Shown: piece after piece, positions 11,416-24,623 of the stretch
Position numbering within the stretch: the stretch's first letter is position 1
Layout: every line of letters begins with the position of its first letter
Assembly: GCF_033118175.1 (NCBI RefSeq)
Contig: NW_026870963.1
Span: forward strand, 1,426,001-1,490,000
DNA from: Dama dama
Lineage: Eukaryota > Chordata > Mammalia > Artiodactyla > Cervidae
Direction: 5' to 3'
Length of the DNA: 64,000 bases
Notes under the pieces: generated by a model
Databases searched by the model: none
Told to the model about the DNA's origin: nothing
What the model saw: only the letters and a program-made list of their open reading frames with translations
Position numbers and translations under genes: made by a program

Positions 11416-13350
11416 ACGGTCTGAAAAAGAGTAGGAACATGAAGCGGTGTTGAAATACATGAAGAGCCTGAAGACGTGAGAAAAACATGAAGAGCTTCAA
11501 AAGGTGTCAAAAATATGAGGAGCATGAAACGGTCTGAAAAATAGGAGGAGCATTAATCGGTGTTGGAAAACAGGATGTGCCTGAAAAGCTGTGAAATTAT
11601 GACAAGCTTCAAAAGATGTGAAAAATATGAGGAGCATGAAACGGTCTGAAAAATAGGAGGAGGATAAAGCGGTATTAAAAAACATGAAGAGCCTGAAATG
11701 GTGTGAAATATATGAAGAGCTTCAAAAGGTGTCAAAAATATCAGGATCATGAAACGGTCTGAAATATCGGAGGAGCAAGAAACGAAGTTCAAAACATGAA
11801 GAGCCTGAAAAGGTGTGAAAAATATGAAGAGCTTCAAAAGGTGTCGTATATATGAGGAGCATGAAACGGTCTGAAAAATAGGAGGAGCATGAAGTGGTAT
11901 TCAAAAACATGAAGAGCCAGAAAAGGTGTGAAAAATACGAAGAGTTTCAAAAGGTGTCAAAAATATAAGGAGCATGAAACTGTCTGAAAAATAGGAGGAG
12001 CATGAAGCGGTATTCAAAAACATGAAGAGCCTGAAAAGCTGAGAAATTATGTCAAGCTTCAAAAGGTGTGAAAAATATGAGGAGCAGGAAACGGTCTGAA
12101 AAATAGTAGGAGCATGAGGGGTGATAAAGAACATGAAGAGCCTGAAAAGGTGTGAAATATATGAAGAGCTTCAAAAGGTCTCAAAAATATGAGGCGCATG
12201 AAACTGTCTGAAAAATAGGAGGAGCATGAAACGGTGTTAAAAAACATGAAGAGCTTTAAAAGGTGTGATACATATAAAGAGCTTCAAAAGGTGTCAAATA
12301 TATGAGGAGCAGGAAACGGTCTGAAAAATAGGAGGAGCATGAAGTGGTGTAGAAAAACATGAAGACACTGAAAAGGTGTGAAAAATATGAAGAGCTTCAA
12401 AAGGTGTCAAAATATGAGGAGCATGAAACTGTCTGAAATATAGGAGGAACGTGAAAAGGTGTTAAAAAACATGAAGAGCTTCAAAAGGTGTGAAACATAT
12501 GAGGAGCGGGATACGTTCAGAAAAATACGAGGAGCATGAAACGGTGTTAAAAAATATGAAGAGCTTAAAAAGGTGTGAAACATATGAAGAGCTTCAAAAG
12601 GTGGCAAAAATATGAGGAGCATGAAACGGTATGAAAAATAGGAGGAGCATGAAGTGGTGTTGAAAAACCAGAAGAGCCTGAAAAGGTGTGAAATATATGA
12701 AGAGCTTCAAAAGGTTTCAAAAATATGAGGAGCATGAAACGGTCTGAAAAATAGGACGAGCATGAAGTTGTGTTGATAAACATGAAGAACCTGAAAAGGT
12801 GTGAAAAATATGAAGAGGTTCAAAAGGTGTCAAAAATATGAGGAGATTGAAACGGTCTGAAAAATAGGAGGAGCATGAAGCGGTGTAGAAAAACATGAAG
12901 AGCCTGAAAATGTGTGAAAAATATGAAGAGCTTCAAAAGGTGTCAAAAATATGAGGAGAATGAAACGGTCTGAAATATCGGAGGAGCAAGAAACGGAGTT
13001 CAAAAATATGAAGAGCCTGAAAAGGTGTGAAAAATATGAAGAGCTTCAAAATGTGCCATATATATGAGGAGCATGAAACGGTCTGAAAAATAGGAGGAGC
13101 GTGAAGCGGTATTCAAAAACATGAAGAGCCTGAAAAGCTGTGAAATTATGTCAAGCTTCAAAAGGTGTGAAAAATATGAGGAGCAGGAAACGGTCTGAAA
13201 AATAGTAGGAGCATGAAACGGTGTTAAAGAACATGAAGAGCCTGAAAAGGTGTGAAATATATGAAGAGCTTCACAATGTGTGAAAAATATGAAGAGCTTC
13301 AAAAAGTGTCAAAAATATGAGGAGCAGGAAACGGTCTGAAAAATAGGAGG

Positions 13351-14871
13351 AGCTTGAAGTGGTGTAGAAAAACATGAAGACCCTGAAAAGTTGTGAAAAA
13401 TATGAAGAGCTTCAAATGGTGTGAAATACATGAGGAGCTTGAAACGGTCTGAAAAATAGGAGGAGCAAGAAATCTTGTTGAAAAACATGAAGAGCCTGAA
13501 AACGTGTGAAAATTGTGAAGAGCTTCAAAAGGTGTGAAATATATGAAGAGCTTCGAAAGGTATCAAAAATGAGATGAGCATGAAATGGTTTGAAAGATAG
13601 GAGGGGCATGAAGCGGTGTTGAAAAACATGAGGAGCCTGAAAAGGTGTGAGAAATATGAAGATCTTCAAAATGTGTCAAAAATATGAGGAGCATGAAATG
13701 GTCTGAAAAATAGGAGGAGCAAGAAGTGATGTTTAAAAACATGAAGAGCCTGAAAAGGTGTGAAAAATATGAAGAGCATCAAAAGAAGTGAAAAATATGA
13801 GGAGCATGAACCGGTCTGAAAAATAGGAGGAGCATGAAGCGGTTTTGAAAAGCATGAAGAGTCTGAAAAGGTGTGGAAAATATTAAGAGCTTCATAAGGT
13901 GTCAAAAATATTAGGAGCATGAAACTGTCTGAAAAATAGGAAGAGCATGAAGTGGTGTTGAAAAACGTGAAGAGCCTAAAAATGTGTGAAAAATATGAAG
14001 AGCTTCAAAATGTGAAAAATATGAGGAGCATGAAACGGTCTGAAAAATAGGAGGAGCATGAAACGGTGTTCGAAAACATGAAGAGCATGAAAATTTGTGA
14101 AAAATATGAAGACCTTCAAAACGTGTCAAAAATGAGATGAGCATGAAACGGTCTGAAAAAAAGGAGGTGCATGAAGCGGTGTTGAAAAACATGAAGAGCC
14201 TGAGAACGTGTGAACAATATGAAGAGCTTCTAAAGGTGTGAAAAATATGAAGAGCTTCAAAAGGTGTCAAAAATGAGATGAGCATGAAACGGCCTGAAAA
14301 ATAGGAGGAGCATGAAGTGGTGTTGAAAAATATCATGAGCCTGAAAAAGTGGGAAATATATGAAGAGCTTCAAAAGGTGTCAAAAATATGAGGAGCATGA
14401 AACGGTCTGAAAAATAGGAGGAGCATGAAGCGGTATTCAAAAACATGAAGAGCCTGAAAAGCTGTGCAATTATGTCAAGCTTCAAAAGGTGTGAAAAATA
14501 TGAGGAGCATGAAACTGTCTGAAAAATAGGAGGAGCATGAAGTGGTGTTGAAAAACATGAAGAGCCTGAAAATGTGTGAAAAATATGAAGAGCTTCAAAA
14601 GGTGTCAAAAACATGAAGAGAATGAAACGGTCTGAAATATTGGAGGAGCAAGAAACGGAGTTCAAAAACATGAAGAGCAAGAAAAGGTGTGAAAAATATG
14701 AAGAGCTTCAAAGGTTGTCAAAAATATGAGGAGCATGAATGGTCTGAAAAATAGGAGGAGCATGAAGCGGTGTTCAAAAACATGAAGAGCCTGAAAAGGT
14801 GTGAAAAATATGAAGAGCTTCAAAAGGTGTCATATATATGAGGAGCATGCAACGGTCTGAAAAATAGGAGG
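13351..14871 (+). repeat. 1,521-bp block, HOR1 copy A, first copy
   Basis: Left member of a 1,521-bp tandem pair inside HOR1, starting at AGCTTGAAGTGG. 1,521 bp is about 54 subunits. It includes the variants GAAATCTTGTTG, ATGAGATGAGC, GCGGTTTTGAAAAGC and GTGGGAAATATATG. It differs from the second member at only a few bases (for example GCAAGAAATC here and GCATGAAATC in the second). Confidence 0.92.
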
Positions 14872-16392
14872 AGCTTGAAGTGGTGTAGAAAAACATGAAG
14901 ACCCTGAAAAGTTGTGAAAAATATGAAGAGCTTCAAATGGTGTGAAATACATGAGGAGCTTGAAACGGTCTGAAAAATAGGAGGAGCATGAAATCTTGTT
15001 GAAAAACATGAAGAGCCTGAAAACGTGTGAAAATTGTGAAGAGCTTCAAAAGGTGTGAAATATATGAAGAGCTTCGAAAGGTATCAAAAATGAGATGAGC
15101 ATGAAATGGTTTGAAAGATAGGAGGGGCATGAAGCGGTGTTGAAAAACATGAGGAGCCTGAAAAGGTGTGAGAAATATGAAGATCTTCAAAATGTGTCAA
15201 AAATATGAGGAGCATGAAATGGTCTGAAAAATAGGAGGAGCAAGAAGTGATGTTTAAAAACATGAAGAGCCTGAAAAGGTGTGAAAAATATGAAGAGCAT
15301 CAAAAGAAGTGAAAAATATGAGGAGCATGAACCGGTCTGAAAAATAGGAGGAGCATGAAGCGGTTTTGAAAAGCATGAAGAGTCTGAAAAGGTGTGGAAA
15401 ATATTAAGAGCTTCATAAGGTGTCAAAAATATTAGGAGCATGAAACTGTCTGAAAAATAGGAAGAGCATGAAGTGGTGTTGAAAAACGTGAAGAGCCTAA
15501 AAATGTGTGAAAAATATGAAGAGCTTCAAAATGTGAAAAATATGAGGAGCATGAAACGGTCTGAAAAATAGGAGGAGCATGAAACGGTGTTCGAAAACAT
15601 GAAGAGCATGAAAATTTGTGAAAAATATGAAGACCTTCAAAACGTGTCAAAAATGAGATGAGCATGAAACGGTCTGAAAAAAAGGAGGTGCATGAAGCGG
15701 TGTTGAAAAACATGAAGAGCCTGAGAACGTGTGAACAATATGAAGAGCTTCTAAAGGTGTGAAAAATATGAAGAGCTTCAAAAGGTGTCAAAAATGAGAT
15801 GAGCATGAAACGGCCTGAAAAATAGGAGGAGCATGAAGTGGTGTTGAAAAATATCATGAGCCTGAAAAAGTGGGAAATATATGAAGAGCTTCAAAAGGTG
15901 TCAAAAATATGAGGAGCATGAAACGGTCTGAAAAATAGGAGGAGCATGAAGCGGTATTCAAAAACATGAAGAGCCTGAAAAGCTGTGCAATTATGTCAAG
16001 CTTCAAAAGGTGTGAAAAATATGAGGAGCATGAAACTGTCTGAAAAATAGGAGGAGCATGAAGTGGTGTTGAAAAACATGAAGAGCCTGAAAATGTGTGA
16101 AAAATATGAAGAGCTTCAAAAGGTGTCAAAAACATGAAGAGAATGAAACGGTCTGAAATATTGGAGGAGCAAGAAACGGAGTTCAAAAACATGAAGAGCC
16201 AGAAAAGGTGTGAAAAATATGAAGAGCTTCAAAGGTTGTCAAAAATATGAGGAGCATGAATGGTCTGAAAAATAGGAGGAGCATGAAGCGGTGTTCAAAA
16301 ACATGAAGAGCCTGAAAAGGTGTGAAAAATATGAAGAGCTTCAAAAGGTGTCATATATATGAGGAGCATGCAACGGTCTGAAAAATAGGAGG
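14872..16392 (+). repeat. 1,521-bp block, HOR1 copy A, second copy
   Basis: Adjacent second member of the pair. The match to the first member ends at the AGC[T/A]TGAAG position at 16,393. HOR1 copy B carries the same pair, so the duplication predates the split of A from B, or was spread between them by exchange. Confidence 0.92.
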
Positions 16393-19300
16393 AGCATGAA
16401 GCAGTATTCAAAAACATGAAGAGCCAGAAAAGGTGTGAAAAATATGAAGAGCTTCAAAAGGTGTCAAAAATATTAGGAGCATGAAACGGTCTGAAAAATA
16501 GGAGGAGCATGACGCGGTATTCAAAAATATGAAGAACCTGAAAAGCTGTGAAATTATGTCAAGCTTCAAAAGATGTGAAAAATATGAGGAGCAGGAAACG
16601 GTTTGAAAAATAGTAGGAGCATGAAGCGGTGATAAAGAACATGAAGAGCCTGAAAAGGTGTGAAGTATATGAAAAGCTTCAAAAGGTGTCAACAATATGA
16701 GGGGCATGAAACGGTCTGAAAAATAGGAGGAGCATGAAATGGTGTTAAAAAACATGAAGAGCTTCAAAAGGTGTGAAACATATAAAGAGCTTTAAATGGT
16801 GTCAAAGATATGAGGAGCAGGAAACTGTCTGAAAAATAGGAGGAGCATGAAGTGGTGTAGAAAAAAATGAAGACCCTGAAAAGGTGTGAAAAATATGAAG
16901 AGCTTCAAAAGGTGTCAAAATATGAGGAGCATGAAACTGTCTGAAATATAGGAGGGGCATGAAAAGGTGTTAAAAAACATGAAGAGCTTCAAAAGGTGTG
17001 AAACATATGAGGAGCGGGAATCGATCAGAAAAATAGGGGGAGCATGAAACGGTGTTAAAAAACATGAAGAGCTTCAAAAGTTGTGAAACATATGAAGAGC
17101 TTCAAAAGGTGTCAAAAATATGAGGAGAATGAAACGGTATGAAAAATAGGAGGAGCATGAGGCGATGTTGAAAAACAAGAAGAGCCTGAAAAGGTGTGAA
17201 AAATATGAAGAGCTTCAAAAGCTGGCAAAAATATGAGGAGCATGAAACGGTCTGAAAAAGAGGAGGAGCATGAAATGGTGTTGAAAAACATGAAGAGCCT
17301 GAAAAGGTGTGAAAAATATGAAGAGCTTCAAAAGGTGTCAAAAATATGAGGAGCATGAAACGGTCTGAAAAATAGGAGTAGCATGAAACGGTGTTGAAAT
17401 ACATGAAGAGCCTGAACAGGTGTGAAATATATGAAGAGCTTCAAAAGGTTTCAAAAATATGAGGAGCATGTAACGGTCTGAAAATTACGAGGAGCATGAA
17501 GTTGTGTTGAAAAACATGAAGAACCTGAAAAGGTGTGAAAAATAGGAAGAGCCTCAAAAGGTGTCAAAAATATGAGGAGCATGAAACGGTCTGAAAAATA
17601 GGAGGAGCATGAAGCGGTGTAGAAAAACATGAAGAGCCTGAAAATGTGTGAAAAATATGAAGAGCTTCAAAAGGTGTCAAAAATATGAGGAGAATGAAAC
17701 GGTCTGAAAAATAGGAGGATCATGAAGCGGTATTCAAAAACATGAAGAGCCTGAAAAGGTGTGAAAAATATGAAGAGCCTCAAAATGTGTCATATATATG
17801 AGGAGCATGAAACGGTCTGAAAAATAGGAGGAGCATGAAGCGGTATTCAAAAACATGAAGAGCCTGAAAAGCTGTGAAATTATGTCAAGCTTCAAAAGGT
17901 GTGAAAAATATGAGGAGCAGGAAACGGTCTGAAAAATAGTAGGAGCATGAAGCGGTGTTAAAGAACATGAAGAGCCTGAAAAGGTGTGAAATATATGAAG
18001 AGCTTCAAAAGGTGTCAAAAATATGAGGGGCATGAAACGGTCTGAAAAATAGGAGGAGCATGAAACGGTGTTAAAAAACATGAAGAGCTACAAAAGGTGT
18101 GAAACATATAAAGAGCTTCAAAAGGTGTCAAAAATATGAGGAGCAGGAAACGGTCTGAAAAATAGGAGGAGCATGAAGTGGTGTAGAAAAACATGAAGAC
18201 CGTGAAAAGGTGTGAAAAATATGAAGAGCTTCAAAAGGTGTCAAAATATGAGGAGCATGAAACTGTCTGAAATATAGGAGGAGGATGAAAAGGTGTTAAA
18301 AAACATGAAGAGCTTCAAAAGTTGTGAAACATATGAGAAGCGGGAAACGATCAGAAAAATAGGAGGAGCATGAAGCCGTGTTGAAAAACATGAAGAGCCT
18401 GAAAACGTGTGAAAATTCTGAAGAGCTTCAAAAGGTGTGAAATATATGAAGAGCTTCAAAAGGTGTCAAAAATGAGATGAGCATGAAATGGTCTGAAAGA
18501 TAGGAGGAGCATGAAGCGGTGTTGAAAAACATGAAGAGCCTGAAAAGGTGTGAAAAATATGAAGAGCTTCAAATGGTGTGAAATACATGAGGAGCTTGAA
18601 ACGGTCTCAAAAATAGGAGGAGCATGAAATCTTGTTGAAAAACATGAAGAGCCTGAAAACGTGTGAAAATTATGAAGAGCTTCAAAAGGTGTGAAATATA
18701 TGAAGAGCTTCAAAAGGTGTCAAAAATGAGATGAGCATGAAATGGTCTGAAAGATAGGAGGGGCATGAAGCGGTGTCAAAAAACATGAAGAGCCTGAAAA
18801 GGTGTGAGAAATATGAAGATCTTCAAAATGTGTCAAAAATATGAGGAGCATGAAAGGGTCTGAAAAATAGGAGGAGCAAGAAGTGATGTTTAAAAACATG
18901 AAAAGCCTGAAAAGGTGTGAAAAATATGAAGAGCATCAAAAGATGTGAAAAATATGAGGAGCATGAACCGGTCTGAAAAATAGGAGGAGCATGAAGCGGT
19001 TTTGAAAAGCATGAAGAGTCTGAAAAAGTGTGGAAAATATGAAGAGCTTCATAAGGTGTCAAAAATATTAGGAGCATGAAACTGTCTGAAAAATAGGAGG
19101 AGCATGAAGTGGTGTTGAAAAACGTGAAGAGCCTAAAAAGGTGTGAAAAATATGAAGAGCTTCAAAAGGTGTCAAAAATATGAGGAGCATGATACGGTCT
19201 GAAAAATATGAGGAGCATTAAGCGGTGTTGAAAAACATGAAGTGCCTGAAAAGCTGTGAAATTAAGACAAGCTTCAAAAGGTGTGAAAAATATGAGGAGC

Positions 19301-21581
19301 ATGAAACGGTCTGAAAAATACGAGGAGCATGAAGTGGTTTTAAAAAACATGAAGAGCTTCAAAATGTGTGAAACATATGAAGAGCTTCAAAAGGTGTCAA
19401 AAATATGAGTAGCAAGAAACAGTCAGAAAAATAAGAGGAGCATGAAGGGGTGTTGAAAAACATGAAGAGCCAGAAAACGTGTGAGAATTATGTAGAGCTT
19501 CAAAAGGTGTCAAAAATATGAGGAGCATGAAATGGTATGAAAACTAGGAGGAGCATGAAGCTGTGTAGGAAAACATGAAGAGCCTGAAAAGGTGTGAAAA
19601 ATATGAAGAGCTTCAAAAATTGTGAAAAATATGAGGAGCATGAAACGGTCTGAAAAATAGTAGGAACATGAAGCGGTGTTGAAATACATGAAGAGCCTGA
19701 AGACGTGAGAAAAACATGAAGAGCTTCAAAAGGTGTCAAAAATTAGAGAAGCATGAAACGGTCTGAAAAATATGAGGAGCATTAATCGATGTTGAAAAAC
19801 AGGATGTGCCTGAAAAGCTGTGAAATTATGACAAGCTTCAAAAGATGTGAAAAATATGAGGAGCATGAAACGGTCTGAAAAATAGGAGGAGGATAAAGCG
19901 GTGTTAAAAAACATGAAGAGCCTGAAATGGTGTGAAATATATGAAGAGCTTCAAAAGGTGTCAAAAATCTCATGAGCATGAAACGGTCTGAAATATCGGA
20001 GGAGCAAGAAACGGAGTTCAAAAACATGAAGAGCCTGAAAAGGTGTGAAAAATATGAAGAGCTTCAAAAGGTGTCGCATATATGAGGAGCATGAAACGGA
20101 CTTAAATATAGGAGGAGCATGAAGCGGTATTCAAAAACATGAAGAGCCAGAAAAGGTGTGAAAAATACGAAGAGTTTCAAAAGGTGTCAAAAATATAAGG
20201 AGCATGAAACGGTCTGAAAAATAGGAGGAGCATGAAGCGGTATTCAAAAACATGAAGAGCCTGAAAAGCTGAGAAAATATGTCAAGCTTCAAAAGGTGTG
20301 AAAAATATGAGGAGCAGGAAACGGTCTGAAAAATAGTAGGAGCATGAAGCGGTGATAAAGAACATGAAGAGCCTGAAAAGGTGTGAAATATATGAAGAGC
20401 TTCAAAAGGTTTCAAAAATATGAGGCGCATGAAACTGTCTGAAAAATAGGAGGAGCATGAAACGGTGTTAAAAAACATGAAGAGCTTCAAAAGGTGTGAA
20501 ACCTATAAAGAGCTTCAAAAGGTGTCAAATATATGAGGAGCAGGAAACGGTCTGAAAAATAGGAGGAGCATGAAGTGGTGTAGAAAAACATGAAGACCCT
20601 GAAAAGGTGTGAAAAATATGAAGAGCTTCAAAATGTGTCAAAATATGAGGAGCATGAAACTGTCTGAAATATAGGAGGAACGTGAAAAGGTGTTAAAAAA
20701 CATGAAGAGCTTCAAAAGGTGTGAAACATATGAGGAGCGGGATACGTTCAGAAAAATACGAGGAGCATGAAACGGTGTTAAAAAATATGAAGAGCTTCAA
20801 AAGGTGTGAAACATATGAAGAGCTTCAAAAGGTGTCAAAAATATGAGGAGCATGAAACGGTATGAAAAATAGGAGGAGCATGAAGTGGTGTTGAAAAACC
20901 AGAAGAGCCTGAAAAGGTGTGAAATATATGAAGAGCTTCAAAAGGTTTCAAAAATATGAGGAGCATGAAACGGTCTGAAAAATAGGACGAGCATGAAGTT
21001 GTGTTGATAAACATGAAGAACCTGAAAAGGTGTGAAAAATATGAAGAGGTTCAAAAGGTGTCAAAAATATGAGGAGATTGAAACGGTCTGAAAAATAGGA
21101 GGAGCATGAAGCGGTGTAGAAAAACATGAAGAGCCTGAAAATGTGTGAAAAATATGAAGAGCTTCAAAAGGTGTCAAAAATATGAGGAGAATGAAACGGT
21201 CTGAAATATCGGAGGAGCAAGAAACGGAGTTCAAAAACATTAAGAGCCTGAAAAGGTGTGAAAAATATGAAGAGCTTCAAAATGTGCCATATATATGAGG
21301 AGCATGAAACGGTCTGAAAAATAGGAGGAGCGTGAAGCGGTATTCAAAAACATGAAGAGCCTGAAAAGCTGTGAAATTATGTCAAGCTTGAAAAGGTGTG
21401 AAAAATATGAGGAGCAGGAAACGGTCTGAAAAATAGTAGGAGCATGAAACGGTGTTAAAGAACATGAAGAGCCTGAAAAGGTGTGAAATATATGAAGAGC
21501 TTCACAATGTGTGAAAAATATGAAGAGCTTCAAAAAGTGTCAAAAATATGAGGAGCAGGAAACGGTCTGAAAAATAGGAGG

Positions 21582-23102
21582 AGCTTGAAGTGGTGTAGAA
21601 AAACATGAAGACCCTGAAAAGTTGTGAAAAATATGAAGAGCTTCAAATGGTGTGAAATACATGAGGAGCTTGAAACGGTCTGAAAAATAGGAGGAGCATG
21701 AAATCTTGTTGAAAAACATGAAGAGCCTGAAAACGTGTGAAAATTGTGAAGAGCTTCAAAAGGTGTGAAATATATGAAGAGCTTCGAAAGGTATCAAAAA
21801 TGAGATGAGCATGAAATGGTTTGAAAGATAGGAGGGGCATGAAGCGGTGTTGAAAAACATGAGGAGCCTGAAAAGGTGTGAGAAATATGAAGATCTTCAA
21901 AATGTGTCAAAAATATGAGGAGCATGAAATGGTCTGAAAAATAGGAGGAGCAAGAAGTGATGTTTAAAAACATGAAGAGCCTGAAAAGGTGTGAAAAATA
22001 TGAAGAGCATCAAAAGAAGTGAAAAATATGAGGAGCATGAACCGGTCTGAAAAATAGGAGGAGCATGAAGCGGTTTTGAAAAGCATGAAGAGTCTGAAAA
22101 GGTGTGGAAAATATTAAGAGCTTCATAAGGTGTCAAAAATATTAGGAGCATGAAACTGTCTGAAAAATAGGAAGAGCATGAAGTGGTGTTGAAAAACGTG
22201 AAGAGCCTAAAAATGTGTGAAAAATATGAAGAGCTTCAAAATGTGAAAAATATGAGGAGCATGAAACGGTCTGAAAAATAGGAGGAGCATGAAACGGTGT
22301 TCGAAAACATGAAGAGCATGAAAATTTGTGAAAAATATGAAGACCTTCAAAACGTGTCAAAAATGAGATGAGCATGAAACGGTCTGAAAAAAAGGAGGTG
22401 CATGAAGCGGTGTTGAAAAACATGAAGAGCCTGAGAACGTGTGAACAATATGAAGAGCTTCTAAAGGTGTGAAAAATATGAAGAGCTTCAAAAGGTGTCA
22501 AAAATGAGATGAGCATGAAACGGCCTGAAAAATAGGAGGAGCATGAAGTGGTGTTGAAAAATATCATGAGCCTGAAAAAGTGGGAAATATATGAAGAGCT
22601 TCAAAAGGTGTCAAAAATATGAGGAGCATGAAACGGTCTGAAAAATAGGAGGAGCATGAAGCGGTATTCAAAAACATGAAGAGCCTGAAAAGCTGTGCAA
22701 TTATGTCAAGCTTCAAAAGGTGTGAAAAATATGAGGAGCATGAAACTGTCTGAAAAATAGGAGGAGCATGAAGTGGTGTTGAAAAACATGAAGAGCCTGA
22801 AAATGTGTGAAAAATATGAAGAGCTTCAAAAGGTGTCAAAAACATGAAGAGAATGAAACGGTCTGAAATATTGGAGGAGCAAGAAACGGAGTTCAAAAAC
22901 ATGAAGAGCCAGAAAAGGTGTGAAAAATATGAAGAGCTTCAAAGGTTGTCAAAAATATGAGGAGCATGAATGGTCTGAAAAATAGGAGGAGCATGAAGCG
23001 GTGTTCAAAAACATGAAGAGCCTGAAAAGGTGTGAAAAATATGAAGAGCTTCAAAAGGTGTCATATATATGAGGAGCATGCAACGGTCTGAAAAATAGGA
23101 GG
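21582..23102 (+). repeat. 1,521-bp block, HOR1 copy B, first copy
   Basis: Exact positional equivalent of 13,351-14,871 (offset 8,231), starting at the same AGCTTGAAGTGG. Confidence 0.92.
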
Positions 23103-24623
23103 AGCTTGAAGTGGTGTAGAAAAACATGAAGACCCTGAAAAGTTGTGAAAACTATGAAGAGCTTCAAATGGTGTGAAATACATGAGGAGCTTGAAACGGT
23201 CTGAAAAATAGGAGGAGCATGAAATCTTGTTGAAAAACATGAAGAGCCTGAAAACGTGTGAAAATTGTGAAGAGCTTCAAAAGGTGTGAAATATATGAAG
23301 AGCTTCGAAAGGTATCAAAAATGAGATGAGCATGAAATGGTTTGAAAGATAGGAGGGGCATGAAGCGGTGTTGAAAAACATGAGGAGCCTGAAAAGGTGT
23401 GAGAAATATGAAGATCTTCAAAATGTGTCAAAAATATGAGGAGCATGAAATGGTCTGAAAAATAGGAGGAGCAAGAAGTGATGTTTAAAAACATGAAGAG
23501 CCTGAAAAGGTGTGAAAAATATGAAGAGCATCAAAAGAAGTGAAAAATATGAGGAGCATGAACCGGTCTGAAAAATAGGAGGAGCATGAAGCGGTTTTGA
23601 AAAGCATGAAGAGTCTGAAAAGGTGTGGAAAATATTAAGAGCTTCATAAGGTGTCAAAAATATTAGGAGCATGAAACTGTCTGAAAAATAGGAAGAGCAT
23701 GAAGTGGTGTTGAAAAACGTGAAGAGCCTAAAAATGTGTGAAAAATATGAAGAGCTTCAAAATGTGAAAAATATGAGGAGCATGAAACGGTCTGAAAAAT
23801 AGGAGGAGCATGAAACGGTGTTCGAAAACATGAAGAGCATGAAAATTTGTGAAAAATATGAAGACCTTCAAAACGTGTCAAAAATGAGATGAGCATGAAA
23901 CGGTCTGAAAAAAAGGAGGTGCATGAAGCGGTGTTGAAAAACATGAAGAGCCTGAGAACGTGTGAACAATATGAAGAGCTTCTAAAGGTGTGAAAAATAT
24001 GAAGAGCTTCAAAAGGTGTCAAAAATGAGATGAGCATGAAACGGCCTGAAAAATAGGAGGAGCATGAAGTGGTGTTGAAAAATATCATGAGCCTGAAAAA
24101 GTGGGAAATATATGAAGAGCTTCAAAAGGTGTCAAAAATATGAGGAGCATGAAACGGTCTGAAAAATAGGAGGAGCATGAAGCGGTATTCAAAAACATGA
24201 AGAGCCTGAAAAGCTGTGCAATTATGTCAAGCTTCAAAAGGTGTGAAAAATATGAGGAGCATGAAACTGTCTGAAAAATAGGAGGAGCATGAAGTGGTGT
24301 TGAAAAACATGAAGAGCCTGAAAATGTGTGAAAAATATGAAGAGCTTCAAAAGGTGTCAAAAACATGAAGAGAATGAAACGGTCTGAAATATTGGAGGAG
24401 CAAGAAACGGAGTTCAAAAACATGAAGAGCCAGAAAAGGTGTGAAAAATATGAAGAGCTTCAAAGGTTGTCAAAAATATGAGGAGCATGAATGGTCTGAA
24501 AAATAGGAGGAGCATGAAGCGGTGTTCAAAAACATGAAGAGCCTGAAAAGGTGTGAAAAATATGAAGAGCTTCAAAAGGTGTCATATATATGAGGAGCAT
24601 GCAACGGTCTGAAAAATAGGAGG
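23103..24623 (+). repeat. 1,521-bp block, HOR1 copy B, second copy
   Basis: Positional equivalent of 14,872-16,392 (offset 8,231). One difference from the first member lies early on: GAAAACTATG at about 23,148, where the first has GAAAAATATG. Confidence 0.92.

Larger units (their letters stand above)
9781..18121 (+). repeat. HOR1 copy A (8,341 bp)
   Basis: First full copy of an 8.2-kb higher-order repeat. The anchor starting AAGGTGTC before GAGCAGGAAACGG falls at 9,781, 18,122, 26,353 and 32,725. Copy A is 110 bp longer than copy B. The offset to B is 8,341 up to about 11,300, then 8,229, then 8,231. The difference is one extra ~112-bp unit near 11,304-11,415 plus a 2-bp change. It contains the 1,521-bp tandem pair. 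HOR1-marker variants include B subunits reading TATGTCAAGCTTC (creating AAGCTT) and GTCATATATATGAGG at B/C junctions. Copies differ by scattered substitutions and are much more alike than neighbouring 113-bp units. The start phase is arbitrary. Confidence 0.92.
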
